Of a stretch of DNA of 64,000 bases, positions 32,515 to 43,416 are shown piece after piece. The notes beneath the pieces were generated by a model. That model was not told the origin of the DNA and made no database searches. It was given only the letters and a program-made list of their open reading frames with translations. Origin of the DNA: Plasmodiophora brassicae. Lineage: Eukaryota; Endomyxa: Phytomyxea; Phytomyxea; Plasmodiophorida. Numbering within the stretch: position 1 is the stretch's first letter; every line of letters starts with the position of its first letter. The stretch spans positions 868,001 through 932,000 of the forward strand of contig CP145415.1 in the NCBI GenBank assembly GCA_036867785.1, in the 5' to 3' direction. Made by a program: the position numbers and the translations under genes.

Positions 32515-34979
32515 ATGTCGTCGGCGTATCACTGCCGGCTGATTGCGTCGCGGAATGCAGCGCCGATTGCGCCTACGACGGTCTGCGTCGACGACTGCGC
32601 GTACACGTTCGACGGCGTGGCGGTCTGTGTCCCGGCGCGCGCTCCTCTGCCGGAGCGCGTCCGGATCCGGTTCGCCTCCGTCGATCAGGTCGCCGTTTTC
32701 ACCAGATCGCCCGCGTTTGACGCCTGGGATATGGTCCATTGCACCAAGGTCCAGCAGATAACCGATTGGATGTATTCCAAGTTGCTGGGCATGGGTCTGG
32801 ACGACGTCGCCCCCATGTGCCGGATTGTCCCATCCATGAAGACCGGCCGCGATTTCGCACTGTTCCCGTTGTTCGTGAACGGCCATCGGTATTTGTCGCC
32901 AGAACAGGTTGAACGAGCTCTACGTTTCGATCAGAGGCCACCCACCCTACTCGCTCGTCTCTCTGCCCTGCTGAACGTACTGCCATCTGCGTTAATCCGC
33001 TCGTGCCGAGGTTCTGAAACGATCCCTGTGTAGATAATGGCGTTTGAAGAGGCGTCGTTAATGCTGGCGGGCACCATTGTGCACTGCACGCAGACCTCGA
33101 ACTTCTACCGTGTTGATGCGATCTGCTCTGACCTGACCGTTGCGAACCTGACCTTCCTGAAAAACGTCGCGAATACGCGGCAGGTGGTCGCCAAACATTG
33201 CCATACGTCGTCTGGGGAAGACGTTCTCCAAGCACCTCGATTTCTCGTGCCTGAGCTGTGCCACGATATGCGCGTCAAAGCTGACGTGATGAACTACGCG
33301 TTCGCATTCCTGCATTTAGGTAACGACGTGAATCGTTATTCTGGTGTCGGTTATGTATTCACACCTTCATTCCAGTTCCCCATTTAAGGCATCTCTGTCG
33401 TGTCGAGGCGTTGCTGCACACGCTGAAAATCGGCTCGTCCTACACCGAGTCGTTTCGGCGGGCGCTGATTCACAGGTCCGTCAAGCTGTCTTCGTGTTAC
33501 GTTCGGCTTCACAACTACAGTGAGCGTATGTCCCCGTGCGTGCCAGATGAGTTCGATTGCTGATCATGTACCACAGTCCGGCAGCGTTGCGATTTTGTGT
33601 GGGACACCAGTGGCCCTGTCTCATTCGAATGGTCACGATTCGTTGACGAGCCCGTGTCCACTGAAGACCCGAACAGCAACCCGCAGGGCCTGGAATTCTA
33701 CCGTCAGTCGTTTCTGGGCAGCGCTGTTCTTGGGTTCGTCCGCCTGGCGCTTGTCGTCTTGAAGGGTTCTTATTTGTGGTCCAGGCTCGTGGTCAACTCT
33801 CATTTGTTCGCGCTGTTCTCCCACGATGACGAAGGCGAACTGTCCATCAAACGTTCTCGTCTGCTAACTTTCAAGCAGTTCATCCGGTGGGCGAAGGACC
33901 TGGACCTCAATCGTGCTATTCTATCTTCCTCACCAGGTCTGAATTGCAGCGTGCTCCTGCATATGGTGCTAACGCGGCACATAGGCTTTCTGGATATCCT
34001 TCCCGACTCGGTCGCCGCAAGTGCCGTTACAACCGTGTTCGGCTGCGTGTTCTCATGCATTGGACTGGCCGAATGTCGAAGGATGCTGTCGATGCTGCTG
34101 TTCAGCGGCTCTGAGCTGGAGCAGAATGCCTGGAATGCCGCGCGTATCGACGAACGTACAGTAACTGCTGACCTTCAGCCCCTGTCTCCTAGTCGGCGGT
34201 AACATGCTCACCTGACTGCAATTTGTGAGGGAGTACTGATCGTCGCAACACAGACAACAGCTTGCTGAGCTAAAGGAGAAACTGTCGATCGAGTTCTTGC
34301 AAGATCATCTTCTCGATCAGGCTCTGGGCGGTTGGCACCAACAACGTCTCGAGCTTCTAGGCGATTCCGTTCTGCAGTTAATCGTATCTCAGCTGCTGAT
34401 TGACGGGTTCCCTGAGCTGGAAGAGCGCACCTTGACGCTGGTCCGGTCAGGACTCGTCAAGAACGAACATCTCCACAGAATAGCACTCGATCATGGCCTG
34501 CTCGAGTACCTTGTGCGTAAGGCGAACTCGGACCAGATTAAGCTGTGAGCGTTGTGCGTTGTTACCTGGAAGTTGGTGTCGCTAACGTTGCTGTCAGTAT
34601 TGCAGACGCCGTTGAAGCCATCATTGGAGCGGTATATCTGGGATCCAACCTTGCACGTTGTCGGAGCTTCATCTGCCAGCATATCTTCAAGGACATCGAT
34701 GACATACTGGATCAGGATGACATTGACTTGTTGTGCCCGAAAAACCAGCTTCAGCAGCACTTCCAAGCCCTGACTCGTGAAAGCAACGCCGCTCCCGTGT
34801 ACGATGTCGTGGAGAGAACCGGCCCAGATCATGACGTATCGTTCAAGGTGCACGTTCTCTTCAAGAACGAACTTATTGGGGAGGGTTCTGGATCGTCGAA
34901 GCGCCAAGCTGAGAAGCGAGCGGCCATGTCTGCTCTGAATCGGATACGGGCACATGTACCAGTAAATACCACATCGTGA
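32515..34979 (+). CDS. Helicase-free Dicer: platform, PAZ, degenerate RNase IIIa, active-type RNase IIIb, dsRBD
   Basis: Six exons (32515-32976, 33034-33319, 33376-33525, 33577-34198, 34254-34544, 34598-34979) sum to 730 aa. Residues 1-155 resemble the Dicer platform. A PAZ domain follows, with the family motif RFLVPELC. A connector helix (FLHLVPHLRHL) leads to the first RNase III domain, where the signature reads YRQSFLGSAVL and the second acidic motif is ASAVTTVFG, so all four metal-binding acids are lost. The second RNase III domain has QRLELLGDSVLQLIVS and IADAVEAIIGAVYL, with catalytic Glu/Asp and Asp/Glu intact. A dsRBD (PKNQLQQHFQ...GEGSGSSKRQAEKRAA) ends the protein. No DExD helicase fits upstream, because TANGO2 starts 89 bp away. 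Confidence 0.88.
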
Positions 34980-35059
34980 TGCTTGAGTCAGCTTGACCGA
35001 AATGTTGTCTGGATGGCAAAACAAGGGTAGCCATGTATAATATAGACAGTCTTTATATC

Positions 35060-37994
35060 TCATCGAATCGAGTTTTTCTCCTTTAGAGCAGCAACCCAGT
35101 TTGCCGACTTTCCAATGCGGGTAAGGTCGGCGATCTGCAAAGTGGGAATGCTTAGCTAGGCTGCAGAAGACACTGGCAACACCCTGTACCGATTCGAAAG
35201 GACCCGACGTACTTCTGCACTGAATGATCTTGCTGGCAATCTGCTTGCCGATAGTGGCGTATTTGCAGAGCTCTTTGAGGTCCGCATTGTTCAGAGCCTG
35301 AAGAAACGTCGCCGAATCGATAGAGGACCGGGAAACGCTGGCTAACGACAATATGGATGTTGGCTTGTTGCTGGTCTGAACCGGTGCCATATTTTCTTCA
35401 TCGACCTCACCGTCGTCGTAACCTTTTGAGAAGCATGGGTCTGCTCTGCGATTGGTTTCGCGTACAACATTCCCAGGCAATGGATTCTTTGCAGGACTGA
35501 GCAAAGCGGTATTGATCTCCTCATCCACCAGGCGCTGGAAAGCACGGGTAAACCTGGTGAACCTTATGGGAGCCAAAGGGACCAACCATACCTGCCTGCG
35601 TTCCTCACCCTCGCATCGCGCCTCAACGTCGGCAATTTTGTCGTCGATAAGGCCCATAATCGGGCTATCACTCGGAAGAAGTTCCCTAGCCTGCTTGAAT
35701 AATACAAGTGCATCAAACGGGTTCCCGCCCTTCAGGAGTGCTTTCGCCTCCGTAATAAAGTACTTGGCAAGTTCCTTCTTCCCGTTATTGGCGATGGCCT
35801 CGGCGGCCGATTCCTGTCTGGATACATGCGTCGCCGTCGATTCTTGTCTTTGCACGCTAGTCGATCCCGATTGTTGTCTCGAAGAACGAGGCGCCACAGA
35901 TTCTGGCTTCGAAACGCCAACCTACAATCCGCCATAAGATCCCATGCATCACGACATGAACCACGCTGGTTACGCGAGGTTTCTTTGTAACGGATGTCTC
36001 ATCATACGTTTCTTTTGACTTTCGTTTCGTCGCAGCGCTATCTGTTTGAACGAAGATTCAGTGGAGACACAACGTTCAGAGACGGGTCGTGACCTGTTGC
36101 AACTGGAGACTCGCTACGAGTCGACTGCTCATAACCGATACGTCTCTGCGATACTACATTCTCTTGGGCGGCAAAGTCGCCTGGAATGACTGCACAGTAC
36201 AAACTTGATTCAGGCCATTGTGGGAGCAGCCTTCTGGAGACTGTTGTACCAATATGCGCAACGACTTGGTTCTCAATGCATCTGGAATTTGTTGCAAAGT
36301 TAAGTGTTGCATTTGTAGAGAAGAAATCGGCGTAGCCAGGAGGGATGGCACAGATCAAGGTACTGTAGGCGGTTCCACCGAGGCTGTCTTGGAGCACTGG
36401 AAGACGGTGTAGAAATTAAACAACGGGCAAACCGCAACGATAGCATCGCCTACATCGAGTTATCTTAGAATCGCGGAACGGAATGCGATTCTGTGCACAG
36501 ATGGTCAGCAGATCGACGCGGAGAAATACAATATCTTACCTGCTTTGAATTCAACGCGCGGATCACATTGCCAAGGACAAATAAGGACTTGTTGATCGCG
36601 CTACTTTCTGACAATCGCTCGCCTGAAAAGCAAGCATGAGCGTTTTCACATTCGATGCGACCTAATGGCAATGTAACCCTTGTTTCCAGTGAGGCGATTG
36701 TCTTCACTGCCAGCAAGGTCGATCAGTTGGATCTTGCTGTTCACTGTTCGGCCAGAATGAGCTCCGTGCTCTTGATAAGAAATCTGAGTAAGAGTGTCAC
36801 TCTCACGGGATACGTTAGACGCCCGAAAGCGATCCTGACTTGAAGCATGACAACTGCATGACTTCTTGACGACGATGCATTCAATTTTGTACTCTCCGTT
36901 GTCCGATTCGAGAGTCCTCTCAAGTACGCCTTTTCAAAATCATCGACGCCGCCAATAGTCACCTGTACATCCCGTTCAAATTGAGAACGCAAGTGGCTTG
37001 CCGTTCCGAATATACCTTCGACAGATTCGAAACCACGATCTTCTTATCGGCCGTCTCACGCAGTGGAAGATCCTTTCTCGTCGGATCGCAAAGATCATTC
37101 GCCTAGCGCAGACGTCATGTTCCATATAATGAGAACCCATCGCAGTCCCAACCTTTTCTTTACAAATCTCAAGAAACTGGAAGGTAACCTCGACGTTGAC
37201 CCCAGGCTGCTGTGCTTCCAGATTAGACTTCAAACGAAGCGTGTGCGCAACGACCCGAGGAATGATCCCTGCAAACACTGACCATGAGAACAGGTGACAC
37301 AGCAAACCCTGCCGATCTGCGGACCTTCGTTCCCAGGTTTTCCCATCATAGTAAAGGTCTATTGGTAGGCACGTGAATCCAAAGCATGCGGTGAATACGG
37401 AAATGGTACCTTTCCGCCACCAGTTACTACATGCACAGCGTAGTTAGTTGGAGGCGAGCATTGGACGCGATTGTAGTAGACTGACTTCCATATGCAAGGA
37501 TGGTTGCGTTGAATCCTTCGAATGCCTTATCAACGGAATGGCGGACTTCGTTTTCGAAAATTTCTTCTTGTGTAGAAGTGATATCGTAGACGCCATCAAA
37601 CCTTGCAGAGATTCCCATCAACCTCCAGGTCTCAAGTCACACAGCGGATTACGTACTTATACAGATACTGATTCTCGGAAACCTTCCCGAAGGAATTCTC
37701 GTTGCGCTCCTTCAACAGCAACGTGCGCGCTGCGGAATCCACATCGACGCATCGCCCATCCGTCTCTGACCGCGGCGGGCGAACACGTACAACGACCCGT
37801 ACACCGCCACCACCGTCCTTCCCAATATAAACGTCTCCAGCACGCCCGCGTCGAACCCGCTGTGCGGTCGCCATCCGGTACACAAACGCAGCCGCGGCAC
37901 GAGACTCGAATGCAGGAGGAGGCACCCCCGTACAGCTACTGCGATCGCCGCCGGGCTGCGAGTCTTTGTCCAAAAAGGTCCGGCGAACCTGCAT
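35060..37994 (-). CDS. Kinesin-10 (KIF22/Kid-like) chromokinesin
   Basis: Multi-exon motor with the KIF22 layout: N-terminal motor, unstructured Arg/Ser/Gln-rich linker and C-terminal helix-hairpin-helix DNA-binding domain. Motor landmarks are VRVVVRVRPP, FDGVYDITSTQEEIF, AYG-ITGGGKTFTMM, LNASSSRSHAVVML, IQLIDLAGSED and LQDSLGGTAYSTLICAI. The C terminus reads LKELCKYATIGKQIASKII...GPFES-IADLTRIG, as in Kid. The P-loop is split so that most of it sits on a 17-nt microexon (37410-37426). Two in-frame ATGs (37994, 37874) are possible starts. It probably links chromosomes to spindle microtubules. Confidence 0.88.
37410..37426 (-). other. 17-nt microexon carrying the kinesin-10 P-loop core
   Basis: Flanked by introns 37427-37485 (59 nt) and 37359-37409 (51 nt), both GT-AG. 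Together with one base from the exon before it, the 17 nt supply Ile-Thr-Gly-Gly-Gly-Lys of the ATP-binding motif GITGGGKT. Skipping it would destroy the motor and shift the frame. Confidence 0.75.
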
Positions 37995-38205
37995 GTTTTG
38001 GGCGAGGATCGAGGAGTCTCTCCAGAGTAGGTAGCCGCGTTGCAGTACAAACGCGTTCGGTAGAGGTGGGACGAAGTGACCGCCGTAAGTGTACGGACGA
38101 ACTGGCGATGTGCAATAGGTAGAATATCTCCCGTTTCCATGATATGTAAACTGAATCTGCCGGTGTATGCGATCGCGGCGGGTACCTGGTCGGTTAGGCT
38201 AAGGG

Positions 38206-38804
38206 ATGGCGAAGAAGGCGAAGAAGTCGAAGGGGAAGTCGAAGGGGAAATCGTCGAAGAGCAAATCGGATTCCGACGCGAATTTCGTGTCAGCACACGC
38301 GTTCCACGCGCTGCACGATGACGCCCAGATGCTGGCGGCGAAGACGGACTGGGTCCGTCTCGACATCGCCCTGGTGAACTGGGCCCACATGCACTTCACG
38401 GTGCTCGTGCGCGCCGACAGCACCATGCACACCATCGCTCGCATCATTCAAGAGAAAACCGGGAGCATCGGTCCGTCCAGCGTCCCTGTGCGTACTGGCA
38501 CCTTACTGACCATCAGCCTGCCACAGATGGCCTCAAGCTGTTCAAAGACCCTCCGAATCTCAGCAACGAGATCACGTCGATGTGGTCCACCCTGACACAG
38601 TGCGGGTACCGCGGGGGACAGAAGGACGCGCCCGGTGCAGGCAGGCTGTTCTACGACTTCACGCCTCGCATCACCGACAGCCTGCTGCTGACCGAACCAA
38701 CAAGCTGGTCCATTGTCGACTATCAGAATCATCTGCGCTCCCTACCCGTACAAACCGTCGCGGTCCCGTCCACCGCCCAACCGGAACAGCCTGTCGCTCA
38801 ATAA
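38206..38804 (+). CDS. Small conserved-looking protein, family not named
   Basis: Two exons (38206-38470, 38527-38804) give 180 aa. A Lys/Ser-rich start (AKKAKKSKGKSKGKSSKSKS) is followed by a compact domain with WVRLDIALVNWAHMHFTVLV, TMHTIARIIQEKTG, GLKLFKDPPN and GRLFYDFTPRITDSLLLTEP. The pattern 'short charged tail, ubiquitin-like segment, LFYDF-P...LL' recalls small flagellum-associated proteins, but I cannot name the family. The stop codon lies inside an AATAAA polyadenylation-like hexamer (38800-38805). Confidence 0.65.
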
Positions 38805-38881
38805 ACCCATGGCTACGATCGCCAGGTCACCGCATTGCCCGATCGTACTTCTTCATTGGCGAATCTAGGCAAGGCGTCGCC

Positions 38882-40067
38882 ATGCGTCAGGAACTGGCCG
38901 TCATCCTGTACGTCTTCCGACCCACGCGAGCGCACGTTGTCCTGTTCCGCCCAGCCCGCCAAAGCGCCTTCACGGTGCCTTCAATCCCAGCATCGCCCTC
39001 GTCGCACTCGGAACCATTATCCGACGACGATATCGTCGATCACGCCGTGACCGCCTTGGACGCTTACGATCTTCCATCAACCCTTATCCGCTGTTTCAGA
39101 GATCGCCAACGGTATCGCACACAGGACTGCGTTGTCGGCAACATCACCGTGTTCTTCCAGCCGGTAAGGCGCCACTCTGAACGAAACGTGACCTGGTCTG
39201 TGTGACGCTTCGTGTGAAGGTCCAATGCAAGATGGGTGAGGCGCTTGACGTCAAGTTCCAAGGGCATGCCCTGGAGATCGACGTGCTGGACCTGGTGGCT
39301 CCCACGAGGGCAACGAAGATTCCAGCGATGACGCCCCTGACGCGGACGTTGCTGACAACGCCAGAAATCCTCCAGCACCTTCAGTTTGCGCTGGTTGCCC
39401 CGCCCTCGACTGTGTACACCTCACAGTCGCTTCACCCGCCCGACCGCCTCGACTATGAGCTATGCGGCATCCTGCTGGTTCGACGCGATACGTCCACTGG
39501 TGCGACGCTGGCCCTTGTCAAGGAGACCGCGTCCGATCGCGTTGACCTTCACTCCGTCCACCGGCGACTGGATTTCGACCCAATGAAAAGCGTGTCGCGG
39601 TGCGTGTCGCGGTCGGCATCGGGCATCTTGGCGCGGGCTCGCCGCCGGCAATGGACGTGGATCGGGACCCAGCGCTTGGCCGTCCTAGAGTAACTAGCCG
39701 GCTAAGCGGAGCAGTCGCGACATGTTTGATTAACGTTCGCACGTGCAGGGTGGTCCTTCCGGCAACGGCACCCGCTGATGCAAAGTTCTACAGCCACCAA
39801 CGATTACGGTGGGTCCCCGTTTCACAGCTGTTAGCGGGTCGCGTCGAGATCGCCGGGAAGAAAGCAATGGGCGTCGGGGATCGATTGCAGGCCGTGATAT
39901 CGTCAGGCGTCGGGCTTTTATGCGAGGACGAACGTGCCGAGCCAGGAAGACATGATCCGGACGACAAATCGCTGACGTGGCAGGCAATCGCCACGTCGGC
40001 TCTCGTCGGTATTGCCCTTCGGGTGCCAGTAGCGCTACTTGGCGCGGTGGTGGCATCTTCCGACTGA
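38882..40067 (+). CDS. Uncharacterised protein, possibly two degenerate Nudix-like domains
   Basis: Three exons (38882-39163, 39220-39689, 39749-40067) give 356 aa. The first half has LAVILYVFRPTRAHVVLF and FQGHALEIDVLDLV...TKIPAMTPLTRTLLTTPEIL. The second half has YELCGILLVRRDTSTGATLA and FYSHQRLRWVPVSQLLAG. The strand/helix rhythm and the RWVP-x3-L ending resemble Nudix folds, but no Nudix box is present, so pyrophosphatase activity is unlikely. An upstream ATG at 38809 can be spliced in frame through a 43-nt intron. It is convergent with the next gene, with 12 bp between stops. The fold assignment is weak inference. Confidence 0.55.
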
Positions 40068-40079
40068 CGCGGTTGGGGT

Positions 40080-40451
40080 TTATCTTCGCGATAATATACC
40101 GATGTTCGTTCCCGCCCCTGGAGCAATAGCCGCAAACGGACAGATCATGCCGGCCACAGCAACGTCGACGACACGTTGCGCGACCTGACCCGTTCCGACG
40201 GAAACCACGACAGGGTTCCCGCCATGGACCGCCAAGGCGTGAATCACGACCAGATCGTGGTTGGTTCCGGCACGCGTGCCAATTGTCGGAAAGACTTCAT
40301 AATCGTTATTGGCATCCGAGAAGAACGACCATATCCCTCCTAGCACAGATCTAATCCCGACATGCTTCGTGGCGTCTACTGCGTCTTCATTGGCCTGATC
40401 GCGGGCGGCACGTTCGCGTCCGCGTTCATCGACCACGAGGTTTGTCCCCAT
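40080..40451 (-). CDS. Uncharacterised small protein
   Basis: A frame of 123 aa from ATG 40451 with clear coding periodicity. It contains ERAARDQANEDAVDATKHVG, GGIWSFFSDANNDYEV and a Val/Ala/Gly-rich C-terminal half (NPVVVSVGTGQVAQRVVDVA). No family was recognised, and an unrecognised in-frame intron is possible. It shares its 5' flank with the next plus-strand gene. Confidence 0.45.
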   Translation of the reverse strand: MGTNLVVDERGRERAARDQANEDAVDATKHVGIRSVLGGIWSFFSDANNDYEVFPTIGTRAGTNHDLVVIHALAVHGGNPVVVSVGTGQVAQRVVDVAVAGMICPFAAIAPGAGTNIGILSRR

Positions 40452-40492
40452 TGCTGACACGCCAGCATGGCAGCGTCTGAGTCGTCGTTCAG

Positions 40493-41005
40493 AATGTGAC
40501 CACGACACTGGCGAACACAAAGGAGCGGGCAGCAGCGGGCATCAGTCGGTTGGCGAACGCGGCCGACAATGTCACGGCAGCGGGCGGGCTCTGGGTTCGA
40601 AGCCGGCTGCACGACGCGGGCAGCACAGCATCACAGATGAAAGGTCAGGCGTTATCGACCTTCGACAGAGTGTCGGCAGAGGCGACAAACAGGACGGAGG
40701 TGGCGAAACGCACGTGGAGGGGCATGTTCGGCTGGACAAAGAAGATGTTCGACAACGGGCGACAGTCTCTGTCGGACACGCACCAGAAGGCGGCCTCTGG
40801 CCTCGACAAGTGGCATGGTGACGTGTCGAAGACGCTCGGCCAGGCATCCGTCGCCGTTCGCGGCCTGCAGGAGAACCTAGGCGTCATTGCCAAGTCGGGC
40901 AAGGACCTAGGAACGACAACCAGGGACGCGGTCGTACCCAGGCGGGACGCCCCGCTGCCCGACAACAACGCCGCTCAGCCACCTGGGCCGTCTCCTCCGC
41001 AATAA
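40493..41005 (+). CDS. Amphipathic, LEA/apolipoprotein-like protein, start uncertain
   Basis: The frame encodes about 170 aa of Ala/Lys/Gly/Thr-rich amphipathic helix with near-periodic segments (NTKERAAAGISRLANAADNV, TKKMFDNGRQSLSDTHQKAA, GLDKWHGDVSKTLGQASVAV) and a Pro-rich tail. This is typical of lipid-surface or desiccation proteins. No in-frame ATG exists before 40637, so either an upstream exon splices at the CAG ending at 40492 or translation starts at 40637. The TAA stop is inside AATAAA (41001-41006). Confidence 0.5.
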   Translation, partial: NVTTTLANTKERAAAGISRLANAADNVTAAGGLWVRSRLHDAGSTASQMKGQALSTFDRVSAEATNRTEVAKRTWRGMFGWTKKMFDNGRQSLSDTHQKAASGLDKWHGDVSKTLGQASVAVRGLQENLGVIAKSGKDLGTTTRDAVVPRRDAPLPDNNAAQPPGPSPPQ

Positions 41006-41037
41006 AGACCTGCCCTTCGTGGGACGCCATACGATCA

Positions 41038-41516
41038 TTATATTGGGCAACAGGGGCAGCAGAACCGCTGTATCGTGTACAGGTAGGACACGCACCGTGA
41101 CGCGGGCCCCGTGTCGTCAACGTCGTCGTGCTGGTGCCCGTAGTTCTTCTCCTCCACATTGAAGGTCCTGCGGCACGTCGCACGTCAGCCACGGGGAGGC
41201 AGGCACGGCGGTGGCCGGGGCACTCACGGGTGCTGGACGCGCAGCTGCGGATACCTGCCCAGGAACGCCTGGCTGTCGCCGCCGCCCACGGCGTCAGACG
41301 GCACCTGGCGAATCTCGCTGTTGACGGCGTGCTGGCGAACTGCGCGCGGACGACCGTCCCGGTTATTAGATGAAGTACTACTCGCGATGACAGGTACAAT
41401 GGCCGCCGCTGCCCACCTTGGTGCAGGACCTGGAAGCTGGCGTCCGTCATGGGCGGCGCCACGCCCGGCGCGTACACGTTCGTGCGCGTCGGCTGGACTA
41501 TATACGTGCTGCTCAT
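41038..41516 (-). CDS. Small protein with a Cys-rich C-terminal end
   Basis: Three exons (41516-41417, 41339-41228, 41167-41038) give 113 aa. The N-terminal part is hydrophilic. A His/Asp-rich segment (GHQHDDVDD) precedes the C terminus SYLYTIQRFCCPCCPI, where four Cys in six residues could be palmitoylated or bind metal. The second intron has a GTGAGT donor. No family was recognised. Confidence 0.5.
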
Positions 41517-41751
41517 CGTCGCGTCGTCCAGCAGCAAGCAACGCACGTCAGACTGGCAGATATCGGCGCGCGGCACGCGCGTATCCAGATCGCCCCTGTA
41601 GTATTACCCGAGCCATGCGCCGTCTGCCAGAAATGGCAACGGGCCGCGACCGGCCCGATCCGCCTTAACTTGGCCCAGTCCCGGGTGGGCGATCTCGGAC
41701 CTCGTGCATGCCCATGGCTCGCCCCATACCGATAATCCGAACGCGACGCCG

Positions 41752-43245
41752 ATGTTGCCTGTGCTCGTGGCGATGATGATGATGATGATGGTGACGGGTG
41801 CCGGTGCCCGCCTGGCGCAGGTGCAGATCCTGGCCCGTCATGGGCTTCGGGACTACTATACCGCCGAGGCGGACGCGTCCTGGGACGATGGCGGCGTCCT
41901 GTCCGGCCACGGGTACAAGGCCATGTACGATCTGGGGGAGGCCGTTCGCAACCGGTACAACCGCAGCAGCAACGACACAGCGGCCAGCTGGGCGCGTAGC
42001 ACCGACTCAGAGGCGGCCATGATGTCGGCGTCCGCGTTCTTCCTCGGATACGTCCCGCCGGGCGCTGGGCCCATCGATGAGGTCACGAAGACGGCGGCGA
42101 TCCCGAACCAGACGGCGCCGGTCCCCGTGCACACCGTGCCGTTCTTCGAAGACATCCTGCTGCGCGCGTACGACAAGTGCCCGACGCTGGCCAACGCGTA
42201 CGACGCGGCGTACAACGGCGACGACTTCGCCTCGTTCAGGGCGGCGTACCAGCACGAGCTCGACTTCCTCACCGCCATCCTGGGCAGGAACGTCACCTGG
42301 GAAACGTTCCTCACCGAATACGAGATCCTGTACATACGGCGCGCCTTCCCGGACGCGACCGTGTTCATCCCGGAGGACCACTGGGTAAGGAGGGCATTCC
42401 GTCTCAGCGAGTTCAGGACCATGACGGACCATGCGACGTAGACGAACATGGTGACGATGGCGTCGTATATCGCCAAGGTGGCGTTCACACCGCCGGAATC
42501 GGCCAGCCTAATCGCAGGGCCGCTGGTTGAGCGGATGGGCCAGGACTTCAACCAGACGGCGATCGACGGTCCCGTTGCACCGCTGGTGTTCTTCAGCGGG
42601 CATTACCCGCTGGTGATGGCGGTTGCCTCCCTCCTGGGCGTCTAGTAAGCCACGTATCAATCGCACACTCGAGCGCTGCCAGCTAACCAATCGTTGTACA
42701 GCGACGCAGGGAATGTTGCCGTATCGATCCCATCGCCGGGTGCGCTGATCATCCTGGAGCTGGAGCAGGACGACGCGACGGGCGGGTACCATGTCAACGT
42801 CGTGTACCACGATCCGGAACAGGGCAGTACGTTCCAGGCGGTCGCACCGCGTGCATGCGGCAGCACGTCGTGCCGTCTGGATCAGTTCCTGAACATCACC
42901 AGCGTGGTCGGGATGGACGTCCCGTTCTGGTGCCAGGCCTGCAACAGCATTCAGACGCCACAGTGCGCCCTGCTGGCCGCGATGAACAGCACAGGCCCCT
43001 GTGCGTCGTCCGATGCGAATCCGGTGCCAACCGCCGACGCTGCCGTTGCCTTCAGCAACAAGCCATTCTGGATCGCGCTCGCTGTCGGCATTGTCCTCGG
43101 AGTGGTGCTCAGCGTGGCCTTCGTTGTCGTGTTGCGCGCCACCAAACGCGCGTGCGCTCGTCGCGAGGCGTCCCTGATCCCAGGGTTCATGTCCAGGATC
43201 CGGGGAACGGCAACACCATCCCATGTCGAAATGCTGCCAGCGTAA
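41752..43245 (+). CDS. Membrane-anchored histidine acid phosphatase-like protein
   Basis: Three exons (41752-42384, 42442-42644, 42702-43245) give 459 aa. The signal peptide contains six consecutive Met from an ATG repeat. The catalytic nucleophile motif is QILARHGLRDYY. The second catalytic motif, normally (S/A)-(G/A)-H-D, reads FSGHYPLVMAVASLLG, so the proton-donor Asp is Tyr. A transmembrane segment (FWIALAVGIVLGVVLSVAFVVVL) and a short basic tail end the protein, as in lysosomal acid phosphatase. Several NxT/S sequons are present. It is likely lumenal or extracellular. Activity is doubtful because of the missing Asp. AATAAA follows at 43284-43289. Confidence 0.8.
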
Positions 43246-43416
43246 TCTGGCAAGTCTGGCATACGCCAGTGCTAACCGTTCACAATAAACGCCGTCCTAT
43301 CGACAGATTATCAAGCGCATGATACGTTGCTATGGCCCACGTCAGCCCCTAGCGCGTCCGTGCACGAAAAGGGTGGAGCAAGAGTCGGTTACTTGATATT
43401 AACACTGGCGACCCTT

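Noticed and set aside
40080-41516. Possible single long gene instead of three small ones
   Set aside because: The coding frames lie on alternating strands and each has its own stop.
43284-43289. AATAAA as an origin or regulatory repeat
   Set aside because: Its position 39 nt after a stop fits an ordinary polyadenylation signal.
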